Shown here: piece by piece, positions 7,665 to 15,913 of the stretch
Position numbering within the stretch: the stretch's first letter is position 1
Layout: each line of letters opens with the position of its first letter
From: an uncultured Synechococcus sp.
GTDB taxonomy: Bacteria > Cyanobacteriota > Cyanobacteriia > PCC-6307 > Cyanobiaceae
NCBI GenBank assembly: GCA_913048995.1
Contig: CAJWXK010000007.1
Coordinates: 1-32,754, forward strand
Length of the DNA: 32,754 bases
Direction: 5' to 3'
The notes under the pieces: model-generated
Databases searched by the model: none
What the model was told of the DNA's origin: nothing
The model's input: the letters and a program-made list of their open reading frames with translations, nothing else
Translations under genes and position numbers: made by a program

Positions 7665-8117
7665 ATGCAAGGCACATCACCTGCTAAAGAGCCTGCGCTG
7701 ACCCTGTCGGGGCTGGACGACGCCTACCAGCTTTGCCGTCGGCAGGGCCTGCGCCTCAGTCGCCAACGTCGTCTGGTGCTTGAGATCCTTTGGCGCAGCG
7801 GTGATCATCTGAGTGCCCGTGAAATCTACGAGCAGCTCAACGCCGACGGTCGACGAATCGGTCACACCTCCGTCTACCAAAACCTCGAATCACTGCATAC
7901 CCATGGAGTGATCGAGTGCCTGGAGAAAGCCCAGGGCAGGCTCTACGGCCACCGCGCTGATTCTCACAGCCATCTCACCTGCATGGAGAGCGGCAACATC
8001 AGTGATCTCGACATCACCCTTCCCGACACACTGCTGCAAGCAATCGAGCAGCAAACCGGTTATCGCATCGAGAACTACAGCCTCAATCTGCAGGGGCGTC
8101 CCCTACAGCAGCCATGA
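7665..8117 (+). CDS. Fur-family transcriptional regulator with incomplete zinc cysteines
   Basis: About 150 residues from ATG 7665 (GTG 7659 is an alternative start). The N-terminal winged helix reads GLRLSRQRRLVLEILWRSGDHLSAREIYEQL, with the recognition helix in RIGHTSVYQNLESL. The dimerisation part has the HSHLTC metal-site motif. The family's structural CxxC is C106-M-E-S109 here, and no second CxxC occurs near the C-terminus, so the usual four-cysteine zinc site is absent. Fur, PerR and Zur subtypes cannot be told apart by eye. The stop overlaps the next gene's ATG (ATGA), tying it to the DUF3685 gene. Confidence 0.88.
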   Translation: MQGTSPAKEPALTLSGLDDAYQLCRRQGLRLSRQRRLVLEILWRSGDHLSAREIYEQLNADGRRIGHTSVYQNLESLHTHGVIECLEKAQGRLYGHRADSHSHLTCMESGNISDLDITLPDTLLQAIEQQTGYRIENYSLNLQGRPLQQP

Positions 8118-9769
8118 CCATGAATACGCGTCTGCTGCTGATTGGCACGGGCTGGGCTGCCGACAGCCTTTTCACTTACTTAAAGGAACAACACAGCGAC
8201 TGGGAGTTCAATCAACGCAGCGGTCGCGACGCCGACACCAGAAGTGACCTGGTGATCTGGCTGCTGGCTGAAGTTTTGCCACCAGCAGCTCTTCATCACG
8301 AGCTGCAGCTATGGCAAGTTCAGCGCGGCAAGATCCCCATGCTCCTCGTGCTGCCAACTGGCCATCGCTATGAACGCGAATGGTTACTGCAGCTCCCGGT
8401 TGACGGGCTACTAGATCAACCCAGTGCCAAAGAGATCAATGAGGCCCTAGCGGTGCTCAGCAGCGGAGGTCGGGTCGTCCAGCTGCAGGAGCTTGCAGCC
8501 GATGATCGGACTGCTGCATCGGCTGTCGGAACGAAGGGACTCGGGCATTGGCTCTTCAGCAGCGGATCAAAGCAGATTGATCAGGAGTGCTTCGCGCTGG
8601 AACAGGAGCTGAACAATCCAAGCGTGCGGGGCCTAAAGCGGATGCTGATCCAAGGCCGACTGCGCGAGCTGGGCATGGCCCGCGAACTACTGGGAGTGAT
8701 CTGGGGCCAACCGCAGCAGCACGAGAGCGAACCAGCTACGGCAACCTCAATCACCCGTCAACCGCCTGAACGACTTGAGATCGTCCTGGCTAACCGCCAA
8801 GGAGTGACAGTCCTCGAGACGGTTGAGGATCGTCTAGCCAGGGCAGTCGGGGCGATCGAGGCCCTGGAAGGCCATGGCGCATTGATGGCCCTTGAAGCCC
8901 TCAATCCCAACCGCCGGCGCCAGCTGTTTGAAGCGCTTCTTGATGAGTTTCGTCTGCTCAGCGAACGGCTCAAGCAGCAGGCTGCTGAAGTCGGCACCGA
9001 GCAGTCCATGGCTCTCTGGCACAGTCAGCAGCCGCTGCTGCGCCAACGCGCCCTACAGCATCTGGTTGGTGCCTACACCCAGATGCCTCGAGATGGCGAG
9101 CTCGTTCCGATCGCTGACGCACTGCTCGCCAGCACCAATCTGACCCCAGAAGATCCTGAACTTGCCGATCTTCTGCCCAGCTTGATGGCACTCATCGAGG
9201 GTCGTCCTCTCTTGATCGACGGGAATCTTTTGGCAGCCGATGAACCTGCAGCGCTGCTGCACCTGCAGCAGCTGATGAGCAATTGGCTAGTGCGAAACGC
9301 CGAGCTGATCTCCCGCGAGCTGCTGAACAGCTGCAGCAGCTGGCCTGAACTGCGACGCTCGATGCTGATGCCGGAGCTCTTATCGACCCGACAACTGGAC
9401 CGGCAACGTAATCGAATCAACTCCTTCGATCGCTGGCAAATCCTGGTGGAACGGCCGATGGCCATCTACGAAAGCCGTCGACTGCTCTACGACATCGGCA
9501 ATGGCCAATTGGAGCAGTCAATGGTTAGGGAATTACGTGATGGGGAACTGCGGCAACTGAGCTGGTGGCAGCAGGTGGTCACTCTTCTACTAGAGACCAG
9601 AGATGCACTCGCACCCCAGGTGGAGTTGCTGATCAACCGCCTTGGTTCACTCACCGTCCTCCTGCTGACGCGTGTTCTGGGCCGAGCCATCGGATTGATC
9701 GGTCGCGGTGTGCTTCAGGGTCTCGGGCGCGGACTGCAGAATGCCGGCACTGAGCCCGAACGCCTTTGA
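8114..9769 (+). CDS. DUF3685-like cyanobacterial protein with N-terminal pseudo-receiver domain
   Basis: A 551-residue protein. Residues 1-120 look like a response-regulator receiver fold: strand RLLLIGTG, then SDLVIWLLAEVLP, PMLLVLPTGHRYEREW, VDGLLDQPSAKEINEALAVLSSGGRVV. The phosphoacceptor Asp position (DLVxxD) is Leu, so phosphorylation is unlikely. The remaining about 430 residues are mostly helical and Leu/Gln/Arg-rich, without clear membrane spans until a hydrophobic stretch near the end. This matches what I recall of the DUF3685/Ycf55-like family, restricted to cyanobacteria and plastids, of unknown function. It overlaps the fur-family gene by ATGA and the next gene by TTGA. Confidence 0.75.
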   Translation: MTMNTRLLLIGTGWAADSLFTYLKEQHSDWEFNQRSGRDADTRSDLVIWLLAEVLPPAALHHELQLWQVQRGKIPMLLVLPTGHRYEREWLLQLPVDGLLDQPSAKEINEALAVLSSGGRVVQLQELAADDRTAASAVGTKGLGHWLFSSGSKQIDQECFALEQELNNPSVRGLKRMLIQGRLRELGMARELLGVIWGQPQQHESEPATATSITRQPPERLEIVLANRQGVTVLETVEDRLARAVGAIEALEGHGALMALEALNPNRRRQLFEALLDEFRLLSERLKQQAAEVGTEQSMALWHSQQPLLRQRALQHLVGAYTQMPRDGELVPIADALLASTNLTPEDPELADLLPSLMALIEGRPLLIDGNLLAADEPAALLHLQQLMSNWLVRNAELISRELLNSCSSWPELRRSMLMPELLSTRQLDRQRNRINSFDRWQILVERPMAIYESRRLLYDIGNGQLEQSMVRELRDGELRQLSWWQQVVTLLLETRDALAPQVELLINRLGSLTVLLLTRVLGRAIGLIGRGVLQGLGRGLQNAGTEPERL

Positions 9770-10299
9770 ACCCGCTCCAGGTTGTCACCGCTGCCCTGCT
9801 GAGCCTGCTGCTGTGGATCACTCCACCTGCCATGGCCGCAAGGAACACGAATACCTACGACGGCAATATTTTTGCGCTCTACGCCGGCGACGGTGCTCTT
9901 GTCCCCCCACACGTCAGCCTGGCTGAGGCTCTGGCTGAGCAGCGGCCCGTACTGTTGGCTTTCTTTCTCGATGACAGTTCCGCAAGCAAGAACTTTGCGC
10001 CACTGCTTTCCGATCTTGAGGGGCGCTGGGGAAAAGTTGTTGAGGTGATCGCGCTGGCCAGTGATCCTTTCAGCGTTAATCCCAAGGCAGAACCTAGTGA
10101 TCCCTCCCACTACTGGCGTGGCACTGTGCCGCAGCTCCTAGTGCTCGATGGCCAGGGAAAGGTTCTCTACGACGTTGATGGTGTTATGGAGTCCGCTGAA
10201 ATCGAAGCAGCACTGAGCAAAGCCACAGGAATTGAGCTCACGATTGAGGAGCGCAGCAGCATCAATTTCAACGAGATCAACAGCGGCTACAGCAGTTGA
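9766..10299 (+). CDS. Thioredoxin-fold exported protein lacking cysteines; possible photosystem I accumulation factor
   Basis: A 177-residue protein. A signal peptide (LLSLLLWITPPAMA) ends at about residue 24 in an AMA cleavage site, so the mature protein is lumenal or periplasmic. The rest has a thioredoxin-like pattern: RPVLLAFFLDDSSASKNFAPLL, then VEVIALASDPF, then a cis-Pro motif in GTVPQLLVLDGQGKVLYDVDG. The place of the CxxC reads DSSASK and the whole protein has no cysteine, so it cannot be a disulfide reductase. Related cyanobacterial thioredoxin-like thylakoid proteins are annotated as photosystem I accumulation factors; I recall this and cannot confirm it. The start is TTG 9766, overlapping the upstream stop; no ATG precedes the signal peptide. 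Confidence 0.75.
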   Translation: MNPLQVVTAALLSLLLWITPPAMAARNTNTYDGNIFALYAGDGALVPPHVSLAEALAEQRPVLLAFFLDDSSASKNFAPLLSDLEGRWGKVVEVIALASDPFSVNPKAEPSDPSHYWRGTVPQLLVLDGQGKVLYDVDGVMESAEIEAALSKATGIELTIEERSSINFNEINSGYSS

Positions 10300-10342
10300 A
10301 GAGCATCCCCATCAAATCGAGCGAGGAAAAACTCCGAAAAGT

Positions 10343-10372
10343 GACGACTGACATCAAAACTTGTCAGTCGTC
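10343..10372 (-). terminator. Rho-independent terminator of the Nif11-like gene
   Basis: A perfect 11-bp inverted repeat: GACGACTGACA (10343-10353) and TGTCAGTCGTC (10362-10372) with an 8-nt loop. On the minus strand it is followed by a T-rich stretch (complement of 10324-10340, two T runs), about 44 nt after the stop of the Nif11-like gene. On the plus strand no U-tract follows, so it acts mainly for the minus strand. Confidence 0.75.
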
Positions 10373-10415
10373 TAGCTGCAGCGGCCTATAGCGAGCGACG
10401 TCAACATCCAGCCAC

Positions 10416-10808
10416 TCACCAAGCAATCTCAAGCTGCTCGCGAGCATGCTCATAGAGAGCCTTGGCATGGCCCAGATCAATGTCATGGGCCTTGGCGAGC
10501 TCCAGCAGCTGGGCCAAGTTGGCGCCAGCCAGTTGCTGCTTGAGTTGTGGATTGTCCTGAGCTGCCTGCAAAAGGGTATCCACGCCCTTGCTCGGTGTTT
10601 CCGCCGGCGCAGCATCACTGTGGCCGATACCCCAGAGCTCCATACCGTGCTTTGCATGCGCATAGAGCGCATCAGCCTCACCGAGATGGAGATCGTGCTC
10701 ATGGGCAATGGCGAGGAGGCCGGCGAGATCGGCCGACTGCAGCCGCTGCTTGAGCGAATCATCGCCCTGAGCCTTGCTGACGAAGGTGGCGACGCTCGAA
10801 TGAACCAT
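10416..10808 (-). CDS. Tandem Nif11-like domain protein
   Basis: A 130-residue soluble protein made of two similar helical repeats, residues 5-61 and 75-130. A Pro/Ala linker (DAAPAETPSKG) joins them. Shared pattern: AQ followed by LKQ-x-L, then LA-x-LL, A-x3-HD, LG, ALY-x-HA, and an ELxxI/ELEIA end. This resembles the Nif11 domain (nitrogen-fixation-associated small proteins and the leaders of prochlorosin-type peptides). There is no Gly-Gly cleavage site and no Cys/Ser/Thr-rich core, so it is not itself a lantipeptide precursor. A good terminator follows. It stands alone on the minus strand between plus-strand genes. Gene reality is sure; the domain name is moderate. Confidence 0.7.
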   Translation of the reverse strand: MVHSSVATFVSKAQGDDSLKQRLQSADLAGLLAIAHEHDLHLGEADALYAHAKHGMELWGIGHSDAAPAETPSKGVDTLLQAAQDNPQLKQQLAGANLAQLLELAKAHDIDLGHAKALYEHAREQLEIAW

Positions 10809-10942
10809 GGGTCGAAGCCGTAAGGCACAAGCAAGCCCAGGTTAGGAACGCCTTCTGACAGTGCTGCAGGGCAATGCTTAGGGAAAGCTGCAAGGGGCTG
10901 CAGCGGGTACTCTCCGGCCATTAACACCTGAACACCCGTCAG

Positions 10943-12130
10943 ATGCTCTCCCCTCTGTTGTCACTACTGGCGGTTGTTGCGCTCGTCCTATTCGTTCTTG
11001 GCCTGGCCCTTTTGTGGCTGGAACTGAGACATCGCTTGCGGCCCCGCTCGCCCCTGCAACTGCAACCCAAGGGCTGGAACGCACGCCGCCAGGGTGGCCG
11101 CTGGCTGGTGGAAGGGGAGCTGGAGATCAGCAACCCCCATCCCCGCATGGAGGTGTTTGTCCCTGAACTCACCGTGGTACCCACCCTTCTGGGCAAGGGA
11201 AACCTGGAGGGAATCAGCATCAGCAGTCGCATCGACCCACAACACCCCGACGAGGAGGCCCGCTCAGACGGTTACTGGTTCGCTTACATCGTCAAAGGGC
11301 ATAAGCAAACCCGCGCCCGAGTCAGCATCAGCCTGCAGGGTCTGGAACTGGAGCAGCTGCTCGACACTCTCTGGGTCGATGTGCACTGGTGGAACTACGG
11401 CCCGTTCGGGCGGCTACTGCGCCGCCAGGGCTTTCTCGTGCCTTTACGCCATCCTGAGCCAATGGATCCAGCAGCTGCCCGCTGGCGCCAAGGAGAGAAC
11501 TGTCAGGTCCTGGCCGTTCCAACCCATTTGCTCGGCGTGCTTGATGACGTGGACGACGTCCTCCGGCGTTATGCCCTTCCGGTAATGCGACGAGGCGACA
11601 TCCTCGCTCTGGCCGAAAGCCCGCTCGCCGTGATGCAGGGTCGCTATCAGCATCCTTCCCAGCTGCAGGTTTCCGGTCTGGCTCGGCAGCTCTGCCGCGT
11701 CTTTCACCCCACCAGCAGTCTCGCCACCGCCTGCGGTCTGCAGTCCCTGATTGATGAAGTGGGACCGGCGCGGGTACTCATGGCCTGGATATTGGGGTCG
11801 CTAATGAAACTGGCAGGTAGCCCTGGCGGGTTCTATCGCCTTGCTGGAGAGCAAGCCCGCCTGATCGATGACGTCACGGGCTCCACGCCCCCCTATGACC
11901 AAACCATCGTGCTGGGCCCAGACGGCAGCCAGCAGGTCGTGGAGCAGCTTGCTAACAGCCTTGGCCACGGCGTAGCCGTGGTCGATGTCAATGACCTAGG
12001 ACGCGTGAAGGTCTTGGCTGCCAGCAGCGGCTGCGATCTGGAGCTTCTGGAGCGTGCCCTCAAACCCAACCCCGCTGGGAATGCCAATGAGCGGACCCCA
12101 CTAGTGGTCGTGCGCAGCACAGGTGCCTGA
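10943..12130 (+). CDS. Membrane-anchored CofE-like (F420-0:gamma-glutamyl ligase family) protein
   Basis: A 395-residue protein with one N-terminal membrane helix (residues 5-27), a lipid-side basic stretch, then a domain of about 120 residues with beta-like character (VEGELEISNPHPRMEVFVPELTVVP). The C-terminal about 220 residues resemble CofE: RGDILALAESPLAVMQGRY matches the GD-x-hydrophobic-AxK/E-x-EGR segment, and STPPYDQTIVLGPDGS and VAVVDVNDLGRVKVLAAS follow. Cyanobacterial copies are commonly annotated as F420-0 ligases, but the fused N-terminal part and the lack of visible F420 genes nearby leave the true substrate open. The start ATG 10943 is supported by the immediate membrane helix. 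Confidence 0.75.
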   Translation: MLSPLLSLLAVVALVLFVLGLALLWLELRHRLRPRSPLQLQPKGWNARRQGGRWLVEGELEISNPHPRMEVFVPELTVVPTLLGKGNLEGISISSRIDPQHPDEEARSDGYWFAYIVKGHKQTRARVSISLQGLELEQLLDTLWVDVHWWNYGPFGRLLRRQGFLVPLRHPEPMDPAAARWRQGENCQVLAVPTHLLGVLDDVDDVLRRYALPVMRRGDILALAESPLAVMQGRYQHPSQLQVSGLARQLCRVFHPTSSLATACGLQSLIDEVGPARVLMAWILGSLMKLAGSPGGFYRLAGEQARLIDDVTGSTPPYDQTIVLGPDGSQQVVEQLANSLGHGVAVVDVNDLGRVKVLAASSGCDLELLERALKPNPAGNANERTPLVVVRSTGA

Positions 12131-12166
12131 TCACGCCGATAGGATTTACTCAGCGCTGGTCGGTTG

Positions 12167-13195
12167 ATGACATCCGGTCCACAGTGCGATCTTCTGGTCC
12201 TACGCCAGCTCGGCTTACTTGATGTAGCCCGACTGCCCAAGGCCGATCTCGCTGGCCTGGAGCCAAGGCTCCAACAGTTGGCCCTGCGCCAAGGACCAGA
12301 GCAGCTTCTGCGGCTGCTGAATCGCCAGCGACCTCCTACCCCTCTGGCTTTATTGGCTCATAGCCGAGAAGGCGCTGTTGCCGGAGCTTTGATCGCTGAA
12401 CCTTGCAACCGGCGTGGCAGCTGCTGGCGCATTGATGCTCTAACGATCAACGCCGCCGTCAGCAACCGCAGCGATACAAGCGCGCTCCTCATCCGCGATG
12501 CACTCAGCCAAGTGCAGGGGGCTGTCAGCTGGACCGCCAGGGCTTCAATACATGACACCGCTCTATTGAGCGGGCTCAGAGAGCAGGGATTCCAGACCCT
12601 GCAACAGCAACGTCTGTGGCGGCTTGAGAGCAGCGAACAGCTGGAATATTCGGAGGTCCTGCCCCAGCAGCTGGAATTGCAGCCGCTCGACCGCAACAAT
12701 GCCGCCCTGCTATTGCAGCTGGAGCTCAGCGCCACCCCCGCCCACCTGCGTCAGATGCAGGATCTGCGCAGCGAAGACCTACTCGATGACGCCCTGCCAG
12801 GCAGCCTGCTGCTGATTGACACACAAAGGCACCAAGCCGTAGCAGCAGCTCGGCTGCTTCGACGCCGCCAGCAAGGCAGCACCGAGGTGGAACTGAACTT
12901 GCATCCAGCCTGGACACAACTGCTCGGCCCGCCGCTGGGCAGGTTGCTGGAGCAAGCATGTAGGCGCAGCATGCCGATCACGCTGCGGTGCGATGTGCGC
13001 AATAGCCCTGGGATGGACTGGCTGGAGAGCCAGGGGGCTATATCCCTTCGGGAGGAGCTGGTGCTAGCCCGCAGCCTCTGGCGGCGACAGGAACTACCCG
13101 CAATGGGGGGACTGGCGAGCCGCACCCTTGAACGCCTCGTGGGTCAGTTGCAACCCAACCAACGGCCAGTTCCGGAAGCCATGCTGTGGCGCTGA
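12167..13195 (+). CDS. GNAT-like acyltransferase-fold protein (cyanobacterial)
   Basis: About 342 residues from ATG 12167 (TTG 12164 is the codon before). Two halves each look like an acetyltransferase fold. The first has AVAGALIAEP, WRIDALTIN, a SALLIRDAL helix, and REQGFQTLQQQRLWRL, the 'GF' end typical of GNATs. The second runs from LQPLDRNNAALLLQLE through AVAAARLLRRRQQGSTEVELNLHP to MDWLESQGAISLREELVLAR. No clear acetyl-CoA R/Q-x-x-G-x-G/A motif is seen, so activity is uncertain. Its 3' end overlaps ruvX by 10 nt, suggesting co-translation. Confidence 0.6.
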   Translation: MTSGPQCDLLVLRQLGLLDVARLPKADLAGLEPRLQQLALRQGPEQLLRLLNRQRPPTPLALLAHSREGAVAGALIAEPCNRRGSCWRIDALTINAAVSNRSDTSALLIRDALSQVQGAVSWTARASIHDTALLSGLREQGFQTLQQQRLWRLESSEQLEYSEVLPQQLELQPLDRNNAALLLQLELSATPAHLRQMQDLRSEDLLDDALPGSLLLIDTQRHQAVAAARLLRRRQQGSTEVELNLHPAWTQLLGPPLGRLLEQACRRSMPITLRCDVRNSPGMDWLESQGAISLREELVLARSLWRRQELPAMGGLASRTLERLVGQLQPNQRPVPEAMLWR

Positions 13196-13635
13196 GCGCA
13201 CGTCCCCGTCCACGATCGGTACTGGCGCTTGACGTGGGCCGCCGCCGCATCGGTCTTGCAGGTTGCGATCCGCTTGGTGTCACCGTGACCCCCTTACCAC
13301 CCCTGGCTCGAGCCCGCTTTGCCAAAGATCTCAGCCTCCTGCAGTCCTTGGTGCAGCAGCGCCGCTGCGAGGCCCTGGTGGTGGGTCTACCACTCGACAG
13401 CAACGGGCAGCCGACCGATCAGGCCGAGCACTGCCGCCGCTACGGCCAGCGATTGGCACTGGCACTGGACTTGCCGTTGGCCTGGGTGAACGAGCACACC
13501 AGCAGTTGGGCCGCAGCGGAGCGCCATGGACTGCACGGAGACCGGAGCGGACGACTTGATAGCGCCGCAGCAACTCTGTTGCTAGAGCAATGGCTGCAGG
13601 ACGGCCCGGAACCGGTCCCGGCGGCGGCCCTGTGA
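13186..13635 (+). CDS. ruvX: RuvX/YqgF family putative Holliday junction resolvase / pre-16S rRNA nuclease
   Basis: A 149-residue RNase H-fold protein. VLALDVGRRRIGLAGCDP contains the first catalytic Asp (D16). VVGLPLDSNG is the family's second motif, VNEHTSSWAAAE aligns with the usual DERLTT-x-x-A region (here NEHTSS), and LDSAAATLLLEQWL holds the last catalytic Asp. The role is 16S rRNA 5' maturation and/or junction resolution. The GTG start at 13186 lies 10 nt inside the preceding gene. A DUF3727/DUF1292-like gene follows, an arrangement that echoes the yrrK-yrzB pair of Firmicutes. Confidence 0.9.
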   Translation: MALSARPRPRSVLALDVGRRRIGLAGCDPLGVTVTPLPPLARARFAKDLSLLQSLVQQRRCEALVVGLPLDSNGQPTDQAEHCRRYGQRLALALDLPLAWVNEHTSSWAAAERHGLHGDRSGRLDSAAATLLLEQWLQDGPEPVPAAAL

Positions 13636-13687
13636 ACCTGGCAGCAGCACGGTGCTGCGGGAAGCTGTTCTCGATCGTGCCCCAGCC

Positions 13688-14236
13688 ATGAGCGACGCCA
13701 TCACAGGATCCGGCGAGGTCCCCACTGTTGTGGTCAAGGACGACCAGGGCCGTGAATTGCTCTGCTTCCTCGAGCAACTAATCCCTCTCGATGGACAGGA
13801 TTACGCCCTTCTGACTCCTGTTGACACTCCGGTCTGCCTATTCCGTCTCTCCAATGACGAGGAGCCAGAGCTGATGGATCCCACTAATGCCAGTGAGCCG
13901 GTGCTATCGACAGCCGAAGTTGTCCTGCAAGAGCATGAACTCAATCTGGTGCGCTCGGCCGTGACACTGACCGTGGCCGGCGAACTGGATGAGCCAGACC
14001 CTGAAGATCTTGATCTCGAAGGCGAGGAGGACGACGAAGACGACGCCGAAACTTATGAACTCTTGGTGAGCTTCTTGGTGGCAGAGCAGGAATACGGCCT
14101 GTATATCCCGCTGGATCCCTTCTTTGTGGTAGCTCGCCTGGAGAACGGCAACGCCCAGCTAGTCGAGGGTGATGAATTTGAGCGGGTCCAGCCCCGCATT
14201 GAAGCCGAGCTCGATGATCGGGAGAGTCAGGATTGA
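13688..14236 (+). CDS. DUF3727 (DUF1292-like) acidic protein
   Basis: About 182 residues from ATG 13688; an in-frame upstream start at 13652 is less likely because the conserved part begins MSDAITGSGEVPTVVVKDDQGRELLCFLEQLI. Two beta-rich halves (residues about 10-60 and 110-170) share the pattern of DUF1292: short acidic segment, then YALLTPVDTPVCLFRL in the first and YGLYIPLDPFFVVARLENG in the second. A very acidic linker (DEPDPEDLDLEGEEDDEDD) separates them. Function unknown. Position directly after ruvX is conserved in idea with Firmicutes. It overlaps or abuts the YqeG-like gene. Confidence 0.8.
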   Translation: MSDAITGSGEVPTVVVKDDQGRELLCFLEQLIPLDGQDYALLTPVDTPVCLFRLSNDEEPELMDPTNASEPVLSTAEVVLQEHELNLVRSAVTLTVAGELDEPDPEDLDLEGEEDDEDDAETYELLVSFLVAEQEYGLYIPLDPFFVVARLENGNAQLVEGDEFERVQPRIEAELDDRESQD

Positions 14237-14238
14237 GC

Positions 14239-14763
14239 ATGCGACGGCTGCTGGAACCCTCATGGGTTGCAACAGGAAGCCTCTGCGATCTACCGCTCGA
14301 GGTGTTTCTGGATCAAGGCATCAAGGGCTTAGTTCTCGATGTTGATTGCACCCTGCTGCCGCGCCACAGCCAAGTCTTGCCCGAATGCGTTGTCCGCTGG
14401 GTTCATATCGCACGACAGCAACTGCAACTGCACCTTTTCAGCAACAACCCGAACCGCCGCCGTATCGCAGCAGTGGCCAACTCTTTTGATCTTCCCTACA
14501 CCGCGGGAGCCGGCAAACCTCGCCGTGGTCCGCTGCGACTGGTGTTGGAGCAGCTGCAGCTACCAGGCGAGCAGGTGGCTTTGATCGGCGATCGGGTCTT
14601 TACCGACGTGCTGGCGGGCAATCGCCTCGGGCTGTTCACCGTGCTGGTGAGACCAGTAGCCGCCGATGGCCGTCCTTGCCCCTATGACCGCCTGCAGCGC
14701 AGTGAGCGCACCATTGCCCGCTGGTGCGGTGCCAGGGTCGATGGAGGTCTGCCCCACTCATGA
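14239..14763 (+). CDS. YqeG-family HAD-IIIA phosphatase
   Basis: A 174-residue HAD hydrolase. Motif I is VLDVDCTLL (D34, D36), motif II is LFSNN with the Ser, motif III is the Lys of AGKPRRGPLR, and motif IV is IGDRVFTDVLAGNRLG. There is no large cap domain, as in the IIIA subclass. Bacterial YqeG and the plant plastid PGP phosphatase belong here, so phosphatidylglycerophosphate dephosphorylation, the step after pgsA, is a possible role. ATG 14239 is chosen; TTG 14233, overlapping the previous stop as TTGA, is an equally plausible coupled start. The stop overlaps proB (ATGA). Confidence 0.86.
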   Translation: MRRLLEPSWVATGSLCDLPLEVFLDQGIKGLVLDVDCTLLPRHSQVLPECVVRWVHIARQQLQLHLFSNNPNRRRIAAVANSFDLPYTAGAGKPRRGPLRLVLEQLQLPGEQVALIGDRVFTDVLAGNRLGLFTVLVRPVAADGRPCPYDRLQRSERTIARWCGARVDGGLPHS

Positions 14764-15899
14764 GCCGCACATTGGTGGTGAAGGTAGGCACCAGCCTGCT
14801 ACGAGGACGCGAAGGGCAGAGCACCGAAGCCTTTATGGCTGATCTAGCCCGCTGCCTCAGCGCCGAACGTCGCCGCGGCAGCCAGGTAGTGCTGGTCACC
14901 AGCGGTGCCGTCGGTCTCGGCTGCCGGGAGCTGCAGCGCAGCCAGCGTCCTGAACTTGTGGAGGAGTTGCAAGCTGCAGCGGCTATCGGCCAGGGCCAGC
15001 TGATGGGGCTGTACGACCGAGCCTTCCGGCCGCACTGCCAAACCGTGGCCCAGGTGCTGCTGACCCGAAGCGATCTCGCCTCTCGCAGGCGCTTCCTTCA
15101 GGCCAGCCGCACCCTGCTTCAGCTCCTTCGCTGGGGTGTGCTGCCAATCGTCAATGAGAACGACACCCTCGCAACCGAGGAGCTTCGCTTTGGAGATAAC
15201 GACACGCTCTCGGCACTCGTTGCCGTTGCCATCAAGGCTGATGAGCTGATCCTGCTGACCGATGTCGATCGGCTCTACTCATCTGACCCCCGTAGCAACG
15301 CTGATGCCGAACCAATCAAAGTGGTGCGGAGCCTGCAGGAACTCGAGGCCCTCAGCGATGCTGCCGGCGATGGTGGTCGTTGGGGCACCGGCGGGATGAC
15401 CACCAAATTGGCGGCAGCACGCATCGCCACAGCCAGCGGCATCGCAGTGCGCCTAGCCGATGGACGCGACCCGACGGTGATCGATCAACTTCTGCTGGGC
15501 TCCAGCCATGGCACACGGTTCCTACCAAGCCCTGAGCCAATCTCAGATCGCAAGGGATGGCTGGCTCACGCCCTGGTGCCAAAAGGTCAGCTGCAAGTGG
15601 ATGCAGGAGCGGAACGGGCCCTATTGCTGAAAGGAGCTTCTCTACTAGCGGTTGGTGTTCGCTCCGTCCAGGGTGACTTCGAAGCCCAGGCACCTCTGCG
15701 GATCCTTGGCAGCAGCGGGCAGGAACTAGCGCGAGGACTCAGCAGCTGTAGTTCCAGCACTCTTCAGCGCATGCTGGGACTGCGCTCGGGAACCATCAGC
15801 AGCACAGTCGACAACGGCCTCAATGGAGTTGTCGTACACCGTGACCAGTTGGTCATCACTGCCCCACCTGGGGGACCTACGATCCCGCCGCCCCTTTGA
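14760..15899 (+). CDS. proB: Glutamate 5-kinase
   Basis: A 379-residue enzyme, first step of proline synthesis (glutamate to glutamyl-5-phosphate). [14 protein letters not shown] carries the ATP-site Lys8 and Gly10. [53 protein letters not shown] and [14 protein letters not shown] are the amino-acid-kinase motifs. [15 protein letters not shown] closes the kinase domain. Residues about 270-379 form the PUA domain ([32 protein letters not shown]). The ATG at 14760 overlaps the YqeG gene's stop (ATGA), which fixes the start. Confidence 0.96.
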   Translation: MSRTLVVKVGTSLLRGREGQSTEAFMADLARCLSAERRRGSQVVLVTSGAVGLGCRELQRSQRPELVEELQAAAAIGQGQLMGLYDRAFRPHCQTVAQVLLTRSDLASRRRFLQASRTLLQLLRWGVLPIVNENDTLATEELRFGDNDTLSALVAVAIKADELILLTDVDRLYSSDPRSNADAEPIKVVRSLQELEALSDAAGDGGRWGTGGMTTKLAAARIATASGIAVRLADGRDPTVIDQLLLGSSHGTRFLPSPEPISDRKGWLAHALVPKGQLQVDAGAERALLLKGASLLAVGVRSVQGDFEAQAPLRILGSSGQELARGLSSCSSSTLQRMLGLRSGTISSTVDNGLNGVVVHRDQLVITAPPGGPTIPPPL

Positions 15900-15913
15900 G
15901 CGACGTGGTGGTC

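Noticed and set aside
10446-10823. 125-codon plus-strand frame opposite the Nif11-like gene
   Set aside because: It is antisense to a protein with clear internal repeats and has no recognised pattern itself.
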